Notes under the pieces: model-generated | Seen by the model: only the letters and a program-made list of their open reading frames with translations | Database searches by the model: none | What the model was told of the DNA's origin: nothing | Position numbers and translations under genes: made by a program | In this document: in pieces, positions 35,056 to 44,881 of the stretch | Position numbering within the stretch: position 1 is the first letter of the stretch | How the letters are laid out: each line of letters opens with the position of its first letter | Source of the DNA: Oceanobacter kriegii DSM 6294 | GTDB taxonomy: Bacteria > Pseudomonadota > Gammaproteobacteria > Pseudomonadales > Oceanobacteraceae | NCBI RefSeq assembly: GCF_000422845.1 | Contig: NZ_KE383933.1 | Coordinates: forward strand, 152,084-216,083 | Reading direction: 5' to 3' | DNA: 64,000 nucleotides

Positions 35056-36417
35056 TTAACGACGACCTGAGCGACGCAATGCCGAGGTGGTGTAGTCACG
35101 GGAAGAACGCTCGATACCAAACTTGTAGGTACCGTCTTCCTCGTTATCCAGACCCAGCGCCAGGTAACGACCAGAGGTCAGATCGTACAGCACTTCAAGA
35201 CCGGTCCACGGCACGTTGGCCTGGTAGTAGCTCACCTCGTGACCTTCAGCCACACGCCACAACACACCACGACCGTCGTAATGGTCGATGATGCCGGCTT
35301 GCCAGGTATCTTCATCCAGGTAGAAGGTACGCTTGGCGTAAATATGGCGGTTGCCGTCTTTCAGAGTGGCTTCCACTTTCCATACCCGGTGCAGTTCATA
35401 GCGGGCATGATCCTGATTGATGTGACCTGCCTTGACGATGTCATCGTACTTCAGGTCGCCGGATTCCAGCTTGTAGGCGTTGTACGGAATGTACATTTCC
35501 TGCTTGCCCACCAGTTTCCAGTCGTAGCGATCAGGTGCACCGTTGTAGAGGTCGAAGTTATCCGAGGTACGCATACCGTCGGAGGCCGTTCCCGGAGAAT
35601 CGTAGGCAATGGTCGGTGCGCGACGAACCTTACGAGAGCCGGCGTTGTAGATCCACGCCTTACGCGGTTCTTTCACCTGATCCAGGGTTTCGTGCACCAG
35701 CAGTACGTTACCGGCCAGACGCGCTGGCGACAGTACATCCTGCTTGAAGTAGAACAGCACGTTGTCGTCTTTGCCCGGCTCGTAGTCGGTCAGTTCTTCA
35801 CGGAAGGTAAATTCCTCACCGAACTGCACCAGCGTGTAGTCGCCGTTGGCCTGCGGTGTTACCTGACCCACAGTACGCTCAACGCTACCACCACGGTAAC
35901 GAACGATATGGTTCCAGATGGCTTCGAGACCATTTTGTGGAATCGGGAATGGCGTGCCCATCACGTAGTTCTTGAGGCCGTTACCGCCGTCTACCAGCTC
36001 GGTTTTGCTGGCGTTTTCAATGCTGGCATCGTAGATGGCCTGCGGGTACGCCGCAGTACGATGGGTTGGGTACACCGGCATACGGTAGGTATCCGGGTAC
36101 TTCTTGAACATCGCCTTTTGGCCTTCGGACAGCTTGTCGGCGTACTGCATGTAGTTTTCAGCAGTGATCACAAACAGCGGTGTTTCGTCGGCAAACGGGT
36201 CCACCAGCTTGCCGCCTTCTTTATAGCCTGCTGGCGGGGTTTGCAGACCACCGTTCCAGGCCGGAATATCGCCAGCAGCGGCTTTCTGCGCGCCCACCGG
36301 GGTCAATTCACCGCCCAGCTTGGCAGCTTCAGCGGTCGATACGGCTGCATGCGCTGCGGTCCCCATCAGGGACAGCAGCAAGGCGCCACTCAGGGTTCGA
36401 ATCGATGTTTTCAACAT
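35056..36417 (-). CDS. DUF1329 family exported protein
   Basis: 453 residues with a signal peptide (MLKTSIRTLSGALLLSLMGTAAHA). DUF1329 hallmarks are AKLGGELTPVGAQKAAAGDIPAWNGG, MPVYPTHRTAAYP, PFPIPQNGLEAIWNHIVRYRG and AWIYNAGSRKVRRAP. The family is thought to adopt a LolA/LolB-like fold that carries lipids through the periplasm, and it is normally encoded next to DUF1302. It is third in a lipase-DUF1302-DUF1329 operon, 31 bp after DUF1302. A role in moving lipid products of the lipase is plausible but inferred. Confidence 0.92.
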   Translation of the reverse strand: MLKTSIRTLSGALLLSLMGTAAHAAVSTAEAAKLGGELTPVGAQKAAAGDIPAWNGGLQTPPAGYKEGGKLVDPFADETPLFVITAENYMQYADKLSEGQKAMFKKYPDTYRMPVYPTHRTAAYPQAIYDASIENASKTELVDGGNGLKNYVMGTPFPIPQNGLEAIWNHIVRYRGGSVERTVGQVTPQANGDYTLVQFGEEFTFREELTDYEPGKDDNVLFYFKQDVLSPARLAGNVLLVHETLDQVKEPRKAWIYNAGSRKVRRAPTIAYDSPGTASDGMRTSDNFDLYNGAPDRYDWKLVGKQEMYIPYNAYKLESGDLKYDDIVKAGHINQDHARYELHRVWKVEATLKDGNRHIYAKRTFYLDEDTWQAGIIDHYDGRGVLWRVAEGHEVSYYQANVPWTGLEVLYDLTSGRYLALGLDNEEDGTYKFGIERSSRDYTTSALRRSGRR

Positions 36418-36448
36418 TCTTATATCCTCACTAGGTCGCCTGAGCCAA

Positions 36449-38338
36449 TCAGAAAGAGTACTTCGCAGACAGGGTGATATTGTCGCGATCTTTCATCTGG
36501 TTGTATTCGCCACCAGTATAGTTGGTGTAGCTCAGGTCGATGGACGTCTGGTTCATGTATACAAAGCGCAAGGTACCGCCGGTGGTCAGACGGTTGTTAA
36601 TGAACTGAGCGCCCGGCTCAGGACCATTACCCTTGTCGTAGGCCAGTGACAGAATCGGTGTGATGTTCACCCCTGCAAAGGCGTTGTTGTAATCCAGTGC
36701 CGCACGCAGGCGAATACCACCGGACCACTTTGTGACATAACCATCGTCGGTACAGTTCGCCAAATGGGCGTTTTGGCCGGAATTATCAGCACCGGTTGGT
36801 GTGGTATCCGCAGTACAGTAGTTGGTGTCGCCGAACACGCCGTCGTTGTTACCGATACCCCAGGCACCGGAACGGCCATAACGGGCGTCGTCGGTGGATG
36901 GCAGGTCTGGAATGTAAGCCACACCGGCCTCACCCACCAGCGCCATACGGTCTGCACCGAACACGCGGTCGAAGATGGTGATGTAAGTGGTCTGGAACTG
37001 CCACATATCGTACTCATCGTAGCCTTTGGCCAGCTCACCGCTCAGTGCAGTTGGATCGCCACCCACTTCTTCCAGACGACGCTGGTACATACGGCTGTAT
37101 GGCGCCGCGTTACCTGCCAGCAGCAGCTCGAACGCGTTCCACTGCAACGGCATATCCGGCTTGTAGCTCAGTTCACCGGAAACCGATGCACCGCTTTCGG
37201 TTGCCGTGGCAAAGCTCAGCCCCATGATCTTCAGATCTTCCGGATAGGAAATCTGATACATCGGGTATTTGCTCTGATAGGTCGCATTGGCGTTGTAAGC
37301 CGCATGTTCTTCGTAATTCACCACCACACCGTTGATGTACGGCAGACGGCTGTGAATGTTCATGTAGTAGGCACCGAATTCGGTGTCACCCAGTGCTTCG
37401 GAATACCAGCGGAAGGCCAGACCGTACTGGCCCTGGTTATCCGGTGTATCGTCTTTCATGCGTTCGGCAACCGGAGCAACCCGGTCGGTCATGGCAACAC
37501 CATTGGCAATTTCGTTATCACGGAATTCAATGATGTCACGCTCGTCAGCAACACCGGCCAGGATTACCGGGCCACAGCCGTCGGCAACAAAGTCAGCGGT
37601 AGAGAAGAAGGTTCCGCAAGCGTCGGTACGGGTCTTTTCCCACTGCAGTTGATAGAAGGCTTCAAACGACAGATCTGGCGTCAGGCCTACGGAGGTGTAC
37701 AGCATGTTGACCGGCAGCAGTGCTTCTTTCAGCTCGGCACCCGGCTTACGGAATGCCGAAGCATCAACCGGGTTAATGCTGTTCACACCGCCCTGAATAA
37801 AGGTGCTTTCACCCCAGCTCAGAACCTGACGACCGGCACGTACCAGCACCGGGGTGTAACCAATTTCGAAATCGGCCCAGACGTAGGCGTCCAGCAAATC
37901 CCAACCGCTGCCCGCAGCGTCTTTGGTCTCGTCACTGTATTCCTTGAACTGCGGATCGCCGTTCATGATGGCATCGTCATAGAAAGCACGGGCACGGAAG
38001 AAACCGCCGTAGTTTTCGTAACTGATGTCGAGGTCACCGCTCCACTTGATGGTGCGGGTGTACATGTCGCCCTTGTTGTAGTTCAGGGTTCCATCATCGT
38101 AGTTGTACGAGGAGCCGGAGCCGCCGTTACCCGTCGCCGTGCCGTTGGCAGGCATGATCTGGTAAGCACCCGGGTCTTGGGTACGCCAGCCAACACCCGC
38201 ACTGATGGTGTTGTCGATGCGCACATCGGCACCGGCCAGTTCAAATTCCAGGGCGTTAGCGGATGCCATGGTCACCGCCGTTACAGCCAACGCCAGCGGG
38301 GCTTTTTTGAAGACGATATTCATCGCTTTGCTTTTCAT
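36449..38338 (-). CDS. DUF1302 family outer-membrane protein
   Basis: 629 residues. A signal peptide (FKKAPLALAVTAVTMASANA) is followed by a beta-barrel: LEFELAGADVRIDNTISAGVGWR, VRAGRQVLSWGESTFIQGGVNSINPVDASAFRKPGAELKE and FEAFYQLQWEKTRTD, all typical of DUF1302. It ends in Phe (NITLSAKYSF), consistent with barrel assembly. DUF1302 and DUF1329 partners are common in marine and pseudomonad hydrophobic-substrate loci. It lies 21 bp after the lipase. Start could be five codons later at MNIVFKK. Confidence 0.92.
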   Translation of the reverse strand: MKSKAMNIVFKKAPLALAVTAVTMASANALEFELAGADVRIDNTISAGVGWRTQDPGAYQIMPANGTATGNGGSGSSYNYDDGTLNYNKGDMYTRTIKWSGDLDISYENYGGFFRARAFYDDAIMNGDPQFKEYSDETKDAAGSGWDLLDAYVWADFEIGYTPVLVRAGRQVLSWGESTFIQGGVNSINPVDASAFRKPGAELKEALLPVNMLYTSVGLTPDLSFEAFYQLQWEKTRTDACGTFFSTADFVADGCGPVILAGVADERDIIEFRDNEIANGVAMTDRVAPVAERMKDDTPDNQGQYGLAFRWYSEALGDTEFGAYYMNIHSRLPYINGVVVNYEEHAAYNANATYQSKYPMYQISYPEDLKIMGLSFATATESGASVSGELSYKPDMPLQWNAFELLLAGNAAPYSRMYQRRLEEVGGDPTALSGELAKGYDEYDMWQFQTTYITIFDRVFGADRMALVGEAGVAYIPDLPSTDDARYGRSGAWGIGNNDGVFGDTNYCTADTTPTGADNSGQNAHLANCTDDGYVTKWSGGIRLRAALDYNNAFAGVNITPILSLAYDKGNGPEPGAQFINNRLTTGGTLRFVYMNQTSIDLSYTNYTGGEYNQMKDRDNITLSAKYSF

Positions 38339-38359
38339 ATTGTTCTTCTCCGCAAAGGC

Positions 38360-41230
38360 TTAGTTGGATTCAAGTACTGAAGTATTAACCGTACCAAAGG
38401 CACCGTTAATCATCAGAACCGACTCGGTAACCATTTCGGCAAAGGCCGTCAGGCTGTCCGCGTTGGCAAAGGTTGCATGAGTGCCAGTGGCAAAGCGGGT
38501 TTGGGCACGCAGCGGCGTCGACAAGCTGGTGGTGTCTGTCGAGGCATCAACGGTTTCCAGACCCAGCAACGCGGCCAGACCATCGGTACCCGCCATCGGC
38601 GCACGGTAGCCTGCCAGACCACTGGTCAGACCCAAAGCAGGTGCATAGGCCGCATAAGGGTTGGTGTCATTGTCGTAGAAGTAGTCGAAGTTCGGCACCG
38701 TATGATCCGCCGGGAACATGCCAGCCAGTTTGAAGCCATCTGGCAGGGAAATACCGGATGCATCCGTTGGCAGTGCATTACCACCCACCATGTTGAACAG
38801 CAGCACTGGAGTATCGGTGGCCGCCAATGTTGCTGCCGCGTTGGCCGGGTCGATCACATCCACCGCAGACTGGAAGACATACATGTATTTTTCGTAGTTG
38901 GACGTACCTACGGCAATACCGGATGCGGCCAACGCGCCGGAAATGGTCGGACCAAAGGCCGGTGAGTTATCCAGCAGCTTGGTCAGGTGGGCACCACCGT
39001 TGGCCAGAATCACACCCTGCAATTCAGACAGGTTGTCGTTGGCCGCCAAAACAGCAGCGTCGTTGTTCACCGCAGCATAAGTCGTTGCGACAATCGCACC
39101 CAGGGAGTGACCCGCCAGGTAAACGCGATCCAGATCGAAGCCAACGCCGGTAGGCTGGGCTGCAACCGCATCGCTGATGTTGCCAAGGCTGGCGTTCACA
39201 TTCAGCAGATCAGCCACGGCCTGACGCACGTTGTCGCGCGTACGGGTAAAGTTGGACAGGTTAATAAAGGTAGAACCCGACGTGCCAGCGGCAACGTCAC
39301 CGTCCGTACCTTCCGTTTCAACCGTGCCATCAAAGTCCATTTCCCAACGGATACCGTTGCTGTCCTGCCAGATGTTGCCGTGGCGCTCGGCCGCACCGGT
39401 GGCCGCAGAAGCACCGCCGGAAAGCGCAATCGCTGCCGCCCATGGAGAGCCGGTGTAGGAAGCCTGACTGGCATCCATGCTGAAACGGATGGTGCTGTTA
39501 TCGACTGTGTTACCGTTGGAATCTGACGTGATCGGCGCAATACCGTGAACCGGCAAGTCAATGGCGACCGTGGCCACACACTGGTCTGCCAACGCGGCAG
39601 AATACGCAACGCTGTTAGCGCGGCTGCCTGTAATGCCGTGAACGTAGATCACCACTGGCACTTCGGTAGCGCCACCACACGCTGTGCTATCCGGCACCGT
39701 CACCAACAGTGGTGCCTGGTTCATGCCGCTGCTTTCTTCAGAAGCGGCCGGGAACGGATAACGCCAGGTGACGTTGGTAGAGCCATCGGCGTCCGTCGGT
39801 GGCGTGGTGCCTGCTGCGTTACCCAAAGCAGAGTCCAGCACAGCGCCGACATTGGCATTGGCTGACCAATCGGCATCCGCCGCCATTGCCGCAGAAATAC
39901 CAGTGGCGGTGTATTCGGTGGTCAACTCAGGCAAGTCGAGGAAGTTTGGCAGCGCAATCTTGCCTTGGTAATAACGGGTTGTGGTACTGGTGCCCGTACC
40001 CAGCGTGGCTGGAGAAGCCCCGGTAGTCGCACCCAACGCCTGATAGATCACACCATCAACCGTTGCACCATCAACCAGGCCGACATCGCGAGGAGCCGGC
40101 GCATAGCTGAGGTCCTCCAACGAAATTTCTGCATCAGAACCCAACAAACTGCCGATATCGGCAGAAGCAATGGCTCCGTATACGTAGCCGGGATAAGCGT
40201 CCAGCGATTTCACATAGGCAATGGTGGTATCGTCCACGGCTGCAAGCTGCGCTGGATTGGTTGGATCTCCGCCCGCACCCCGGACAGCAACTGAACGAGC
40301 CACAATGTCTTCGAGCTGACCGCCGGCAAATTGATCGGTCAGAGCTTCCGCTGCAGCCAATGACAGATTATCCGCCACAAACAATGCCGGGGCCGCGTAA
40401 GACTTCAGCGACCCCAGGCTGCCGTCTGTGGTAAAGGCCTGAGTGAAGATCACGTTGTCTTGGCTCAGAGCACCACCACTGGCGGCGGTCAGGAAAGCAC
40501 CTGCCAGACCTTCCCAGGCCTGAATAGCGGTACGCACCGGTGCCAGAGCATCGGAAGGCAATTCCAGATCACCGGCCAACAAATCGTATTCCGCCGAAGG
40601 CGCAACAGAAACACCAGCGGTATCGGTCACACCACTGGTTACCGCAACGATGTACTTGGTTTTTTCATCCAGCGGCTTTAGTGGCGTCACCTGAATGGCG
40701 TGAGAACCGTCTTCCAGCTCAACATAACTGGCAGCGTAGTCTGCTGCGGTCAGCTGATCGGCGCCTTCTGCAAACGGGTTGGTCGGGTTGGCGGCAACAA
40801 TGGTGCTGACGTCAAGCGAGTCGATGCTGCTGTCGTCTTCATTGCTTTTCAGCTCGATCAGGAAAACCGTCTGACCAGCCACCACAGAATCCGCGTCCAG
40901 GGCACCGTTAAACGGCAAGTAGAAAGAAGCCGTAGTAGAGAAACCCGTCAACTTGCTGATGGCGGTGGTGACAGGCGGCGTGGTGTCGTCTGTTTCAGCC
41001 GTACCGTCGGTTGCCGACGCTTGAGCAAACAACAGGTCGCTGTTAACGGGAACGTCGCTGTTACCAGCGGAGAAAATGGAAGCGACCTGACTTGGCGTTG
41101 CGTCTGCTGCACCAGTGTCAATCGGGGCTTGGTTTACGTCACTGTTACCGCTGGTGCTGCTGATATTACAACCAGCCAGTCCCAGGCTGGCAGCCGCAAT
41201 TGCCAGTCCAAGAATCTTCTTGTTCACCAT
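38360..41230 (-). CDS. Surface lipoprotein lipase/esterase, VolA/Pla-1/cef family
   Basis: 956-residue lipoprotein with lipobox LAGC (Cys21 would be lipidated). The tether that follows is Ser/Asn/Asp-rich. An Ig-like bacterial domain (FYLPFNGALDADSVV...AIQVTPLKPLDEKTKYIVAVTSGVTD) precedes a C-terminal alpha/beta hydrolase with VVIYVHGITGSRANSVAY and nucleophile elbow VYLAGHSLGAIVAT. VolA of Vibrio cholerae is a surface lysophospholipase feeding fatty-acid uptake. It is first in an operon with DUF1302 and DUF1329, suggesting extracellular ester cleavage followed by transport of the products. Confidence 0.9.
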   Translation of the reverse strand: MVNKKILGLAIAAASLGLAGCNISSTSGNSDVNQAPIDTGAADATPSQVASIFSAGNSDVPVNSDLLFAQASATDGTAETDDTTPPVTTAISKLTGFSTTASFYLPFNGALDADSVVAGQTVFLIELKSNEDDSSIDSLDVSTIVAANPTNPFAEGADQLTAADYAASYVELEDGSHAIQVTPLKPLDEKTKYIVAVTSGVTDTAGVSVAPSAEYDLLAGDLELPSDALAPVRTAIQAWEGLAGAFLTAASGGALSQDNVIFTQAFTTDGSLGSLKSYAAPALFVADNLSLAAAEALTDQFAGGQLEDIVARSVAVRGAGGDPTNPAQLAAVDDTTIAYVKSLDAYPGYVYGAIASADIGSLLGSDAEISLEDLSYAPAPRDVGLVDGATVDGVIYQALGATTGASPATLGTGTSTTTRYYQGKIALPNFLDLPELTTEYTATGISAAMAADADWSANANVGAVLDSALGNAAGTTPPTDADGSTNVTWRYPFPAASEESSGMNQAPLLVTVPDSTACGGATEVPVVIYVHGITGSRANSVAYSAALADQCVATVAIDLPVHGIAPITSDSNGNTVDNSTIRFSMDASQASYTGSPWAAAIALSGGASAATGAAERHGNIWQDSNGIRWEMDFDGTVETEGTDGDVAAGTSGSTFINLSNFTRTRDNVRQAVADLLNVNASLGNISDAVAAQPTGVGFDLDRVYLAGHSLGAIVATTYAAVNNDAAVLAANDNLSELQGVILANGGAHLTKLLDNSPAFGPTISGALAASGIAVGTSNYEKYMYVFQSAVDVIDPANAAATLAATDTPVLLFNMVGGNALPTDASGISLPDGFKLAGMFPADHTVPNFDYFYDNDTNPYAAYAPALGLTSGLAGYRAPMAGTDGLAALLGLETVDASTDTTSLSTPLRAQTRFATGTHATFANADSLTAFAEMVTESVLMINGAFGTVNTSVLESN

Positions 41231-41381
41231 AATGCTACCTGTCTGTTTGTTGTTATTTTTGCTGTTAATAGGTTTGAAGCGTCCATATTCGCAGCATTGA
41301 AAGAAATATAATCTGCATAAGGTTGCATCCTAATCCCCTGAAAGTATGAAACCCACCGATTACTGCGCTGCTTTTGTTACA

Positions 41382-41395
41382 TTTTGTTAACAAAA
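41382..41395. promoter_or_regulatory. Palindrome in lipase/CBS intergenic region
   Basis: TTTTGTTAACAAAA is perfect over 14 bp, 152 bp before the lipase start, in the 359-bp gap 41231-41589. No other gene is seen in that gap. It may be an operator for either divergent gene; no regulator consensus is assigned. Confidence 0.4.
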
Positions 41396-41589
41396 CATCG
41401 GCCTGCTCGACACACGTTGATTTTCTGTCCAGAGAACTGTGATTTCCTTCACACGCCATTACACAGGGTAGTACAAAAACCACCATATGAAGCCTGCCGG
41501 GCACGGCCGCCACATCAGCAGATTGTTCCGCAGATGCAACGCCTGTGGCATAACAGCAGTTGGCAAATCAGAGATGCAGGGTGACTCAG

Positions 41590-42288
41590 ATGAGTTTGAT
41601 CGTTTTTGATATGGGGCAGCGGATTGCGACACCCGAGCACAGCCCCAGACGTCGCATCAGCCGGGCGCAGGCCGCCAGTCATACGGGCGCGTTGGGAGAA
41701 CACGCTGAATTTTCGTTGCCAGATGATCAGGCCCACGATCTACAGACCCACGCTTCACAGGCCCACACGTCACAAACCGAGCAGCCACAGGACCACCTGC
41801 CCCGCTCTGTTTCCCAACCATCCCCGGGCCATAACGCTGGCATCGAGCAATACCAGCATGTTGAAGATGCCCTGCCCAAACCGATGACACTCACCGCCGC
41901 CGACATCATGACCAGCGGCGTGGTATCACTGGCGGTAGACGCCACACTTCTGCAAGCCTGGCAGCTGTTCAGCCAGCACCGATTCCGTTACCTGCCACTG
42001 CTGAGTGATCAGCGGATTCAGGCGTTGTTGTCCATGCGAGATTTGCTCGACAGCGCCGTTAGCCTGACGGCTGCAGAGCTTGAGCAAACTCCGGTGCTGC
42101 CACTGGCCAGTCGCCCGGTCTATTGTGTGGAACCGGACACACCGCTGAGTGGGGTGATTGAACTGATGGTTGAACATGGCTGGGGCTGTTTGCCCGTCGT
42201 TCACGACGAACAACTGGCTGGCATTATTTGCCGATCCGATTTACTGCGTGCGGTTGCCGGACAAATCGAACTTGATCTGACAACCTGA
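41590..42288 (+). CDS. Tandem CBS-domain protein
   Basis: 232 residues from the ATG at 41590 (MSLIVFDMGQRI). A polar, His/Gln-rich N-terminal stretch (DQAHDLQTHASQAHTSQTEQ) links to a CBS pair: TAADIMTSGVVSLAVDATLLQAWQLFSQHRFRYLPLL, and later PVYCVEPDTPLSGVIELMVEHGWGCLPVVHDEQLAGIICRSDLLRAVA. CBS pairs usually bind adenylates. There is no fused effector, so the target is unknown. It lies next to ppnN, which handles nucleotides, but with a 202-bp gap and its own promoter region. Confidence 0.88.
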   Translation: MSLIVFDMGQRIATPEHSPRRRISRAQAASHTGALGEHAEFSLPDDQAHDLQTHASQAHTSQTEQPQDHLPRSVSQPSPGHNAGIEQYQHVEDALPKPMTLTAADIMTSGVVSLAVDATLLQAWQLFSQHRFRYLPLLSDQRIQALLSMRDLLDSAVSLTAAELEQTPVLPLASRPVYCVEPDTPLSGVIELMVEHGWGCLPVVHDEQLAGIICRSDLLRAVAGQIELDLTT

Positions 42289-42490
42289 CGTCAAAGAGAC
42301 AAACCGCTCTTACACCCGTTACATTGATCGTGTGATCCCTCCAAGGGTCCACTAAACTGAAAGCATTGGAGTGCGGTTCACGTAACACCGTCATCGCCCG
42401 GCCATGTCAGCACTTGGTATGGAATTGCGGGTTTTACATCGTCCGACGGACATGGACAGGGCCTGACGGCTGCAACAGAGAGGATGTTTT

Positions 42491-43867
42491 ATGAAGCAAT
42501 ACGAACTGATTCACCCGAAAACCCACATGCGGGTACTGTCCCGCTACGAAATTCAGCAACTGCGTGATGTCAGCAGCGAAGCCCACGATCTGGTACGCCG
42601 TTGCTGCTATGCGGTGCTGAGCGCCGGCAGCATGCAAGACAGCTATGTTGAAATTGAAAAGGAATACCAGCAGTTTGATGTTCAGTTTGAACAGGAAGAT
42701 CGCGGCCTGGTACTGAAACTGGTCAACCCACCTGCCAGCGCGTTTGTCGACGACGAAATCATTCGCGGAGTGCGCGAGCAGCTGTTCTCGGTGCTGCGCG
42801 ATGTGCTCTACGCCCGCGACTCCATCATCAAGGCGCACCGCTTCAATCTGGACAACAGCGACGACATTACCAACGCCATTTTCCATTTGCTGCGCAATGC
42901 CGATGTGCTGAAACCTGAACGACTGCCCAATCTGGTGGTGTGCTGGGGTGGTCACTCGATTCCCCGCAACGAATACGAATACACCAAGGAAGTTGGTTAC
43001 CAACTGGGCTTGCGCGGTCTGGACGTTGGCACCGGTTGCGGCCCGGGCGCGATGAAAGGCCCAATGAAAGGCGCCATGATTGGCCATGCCAAGCAGCACA
43101 AACAGGACGGCCGTTATGTGGGTATTACCGAGCCCGGCATCATTGCCACCGAAGCCCCCAACCCGATCGTTAACGAGCTGGTGATCCTGCCCGATATTGA
43201 AAAACGTCTGGAAGCCTTCGTGCGCATGGCCCACGGCATTGTGATTTTCCCGGGTGGCCCGGGCACTGCCGAAGAGCTGCTGTACCTGCTCGGCATTCTG
43301 TCCCACCCGGACAACCAGGACATTCCGTACCCGGTGGTGATTACCGGCCCGAAGGAAACCGAAGATTACCTGCGCGCCATCGACCGCTTTATTGGCATGA
43401 CGCTTGGCAACGACGCCTGTCGCCGTTATGAGCTCATCATTGATGATCCGGCTCGGGTCGCCAAAACCATGAAAGCCGGTGTGGCCCGCGTTAAAGCCCA
43501 TCGCCAGCAGGGTGACGATGCCTACTTCTACAACTGGTCGTTGCACATCGACGCTGATTTCCAGCAGCCGTTCGACCCTACCCATGAGTCCATGGCGGCG
43601 CTGAACCTGTCATTGTCTGCACCCAAGCACGAACTGGCCGCGGACCTGCGCCGGGCGTTTTCCGGCATTGTCGCCGGTAACGTCAAGGCTGAGGGGATTG
43701 AACGGGTGAAACAGAAAGGGCCTTACCTGCTGAACGGTGACCCGCAAATCATGCAGGAAATGGATCAGCTGTTGAGCAGCATGGTTGCCCATGGTCGGAT
43801 GAAGATCACCGGCAACTACGTGCCGTGCTATCGGATTGAAGCAGCGGCCGAATCAGCGCCTGAATAA
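42491..43867 (+). CDS. ppnN: Pyrimidine/purine nucleotide 5'-monophosphate nucleosidase
   Basis: 458 residues, the same size class as E. coli PpnN (YgdH, 454). It cleaves nucleotide monophosphates to base and ribose-5-phosphate and is stimulated by (p)ppGpp in E. coli. The LOG-like fold motif FPGGPGTAEELLYLLG and GLDVGTGCGPGAMKGPMKGA are present; the N-terminal domain starts MKQYELIHPKTHMRVLSRYEIQQL. AGAGAGGAT precedes the ATG. It is monocistronic with a terminator. Confidence 0.95.
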   Translation: MKQYELIHPKTHMRVLSRYEIQQLRDVSSEAHDLVRRCCYAVLSAGSMQDSYVEIEKEYQQFDVQFEQEDRGLVLKLVNPPASAFVDDEIIRGVREQLFSVLRDVLYARDSIIKAHRFNLDNSDDITNAIFHLLRNADVLKPERLPNLVVCWGGHSIPRNEYEYTKEVGYQLGLRGLDVGTGCGPGAMKGPMKGAMIGHAKQHKQDGRYVGITEPGIIATEAPNPIVNELVILPDIEKRLEAFVRMAHGIVIFPGGPGTAEELLYLLGILSHPDNQDIPYPVVITGPKETEDYLRAIDRFIGMTLGNDACRRYELIIDDPARVAKTMKAGVARVKAHRQQGDDAYFYNWSLHIDADFQQPFDPTHESMAALNLSLSAPKHELAADLRRAFSGIVAGNVKAEGIERVKQKGPYLLNGDPQIMQEMDQLLSSMVAHGRMKITGNYVPCYRIEAAAESAPE

Positions 43868-43890
43868 ACGCGCTAACAAGGACTCTGATA

Positions 43891-43929
43891 AGCACAGCCG
43901 CGGCGGCCGACCGCGCTGTGCTTTCGCTT
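43891..43929 (+). terminator. Intrinsic terminator after ppnN
   Basis: AGCACAG(C)CGCGG / CCGCGCTGTGCT stem with one bulge and the T-rich tail TTCGCTTT. Confidence 0.7.
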
Positions 43930-43965
43930 TATATCGCTTTTACCGCCGTTACTTGCGGCACAACC

Positions 43966-44772
43966 TTAATGGTGGTGGCCGTGGCCGCCGCCAATGTCTT
44001 CACCTTCGGCGTTGTAGAAACCGGATGATCCGTGGCTCACAAAGCCGAGGTTGATCAGCTTGCGGAAAAACGGGTCGGTTTCGTTATCGCCAATGTCGGC
44101 GTAATCCGTCGACAAATACCCCTCACGAACATCAAACACCTGTTCGATATCAGCATGATCGTGCTGCATCGAGGTCAGCTGCCAGCGCGTGGTGCGTTGG
44201 CCGGACTGGTTTTCGAAAGATTTTGGCAGGTTCATCGCAGGCATCCACACCAGCGTGGTTGAGCCTGAAGCGTCGTTCTGCTGGTAGGTGATGGTGCGTT
44301 CGCAACCACTGCCCTGCTCACTAACAAGCGTCAGATTGGCCAGGTAGGCATCGGTGAACAGCTGGTTTTTGCCTTGCCAGTCGTGATCGCCTTTGCCACG
44401 GTTCACGTCTTCCGGCGCGTATTCAATGGCCCGCTGATCGTTGTCGAAGTATCGAATTGGACGCACCCGACCGTCACTGACGCGGTTCCAGATTTCAGCC
44501 ACCTGATCCTGCGGGTGTACATGCGCGACCAGTCCCTGATGACGCCAGAGTTCCAGCACATTGGTGCGTGAAATAACATCGTGCTCATGCTGCTCGTCAT
44601 GCACGTGTCTTCCGTCGTGTTCGTCGTGGTGAACTTCCGTCACGATCTGATAACGGGCACCCAGTTCCTGGGCGTTGGCCGCGCACTGCTCAGCGCTGGC
44701 AGCCCAGCCAGACGATGCCGCCGCCGTCAGTGCCATCAATGCGGTCAGGCGTTTGGTGATAGTGTTGTTCAT
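43966..44772 (-). CDS. His-rich exported protein, probably metal-binding
   Basis: 268 residues from the ATG at 44772 (GGAG six bases upstream). A signal peptide (LTALMALTAAASSGWA) is followed by a His/Asp-rich stretch (HHDEHDGRHVHDEQHEHD, about residues 48-65). The C-terminal tail is GGGHGHHH. The middle holds WRHQGLVAHVHPQDQVAEIWNRV and GCERTITYQQNDASGSTTLVWMPAMNLPKS. It is third behind two PhoA-type phosphatase genes, which need Zn/Mg, so a periplasmic metal store or chaperone for them is an attractive inference. No family was recognised. Confidence 0.8.
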   Translation of the reverse strand: MNNTITKRLTALMALTAAASSGWAASAEQCAANAQELGARYQIVTEVHHDEHDGRHVHDEQHEHDVISRTNVLELWRHQGLVAHVHPQDQVAEIWNRVSDGRVRPIRYFDNDQRAIEYAPEDVNRGKGDHDWQGKNQLFTDAYLANLTLVSEQGSGCERTITYQQNDASGSTTLVWMPAMNLPKSFENQSGQRTTRWQLTSMQHDHADIEQVFDVREGYLSTDYADIGDNETDPFFRKLINLGFVSHGSSGFYNAEGEDIGGGHGHHH

Positions 44773-44881
44773 GTGGTTCTCCAGATTCTCGATGGCCATA
44801 ACATCAGCCAGCAAACAGCTCATAACGCAGCGGTCTGCGCAGCCTTAACATGCGGCGACGCAGAACGCTGTTGGGGCTCGA

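Noticed and set aside
36764..38380. 538-codon frame antisense to the DUF1302 gene
   Set aside because: Long antisense frames are common opposite GC-rich genes. This one covers a complete DUF1302 protein and has His/Val/Thr-rich shadow composition.
42434..43585. 383-codon frame antisense to ppnN
   Set aside because: It is opposite a full-length conserved enzyme and has the same shadow composition.
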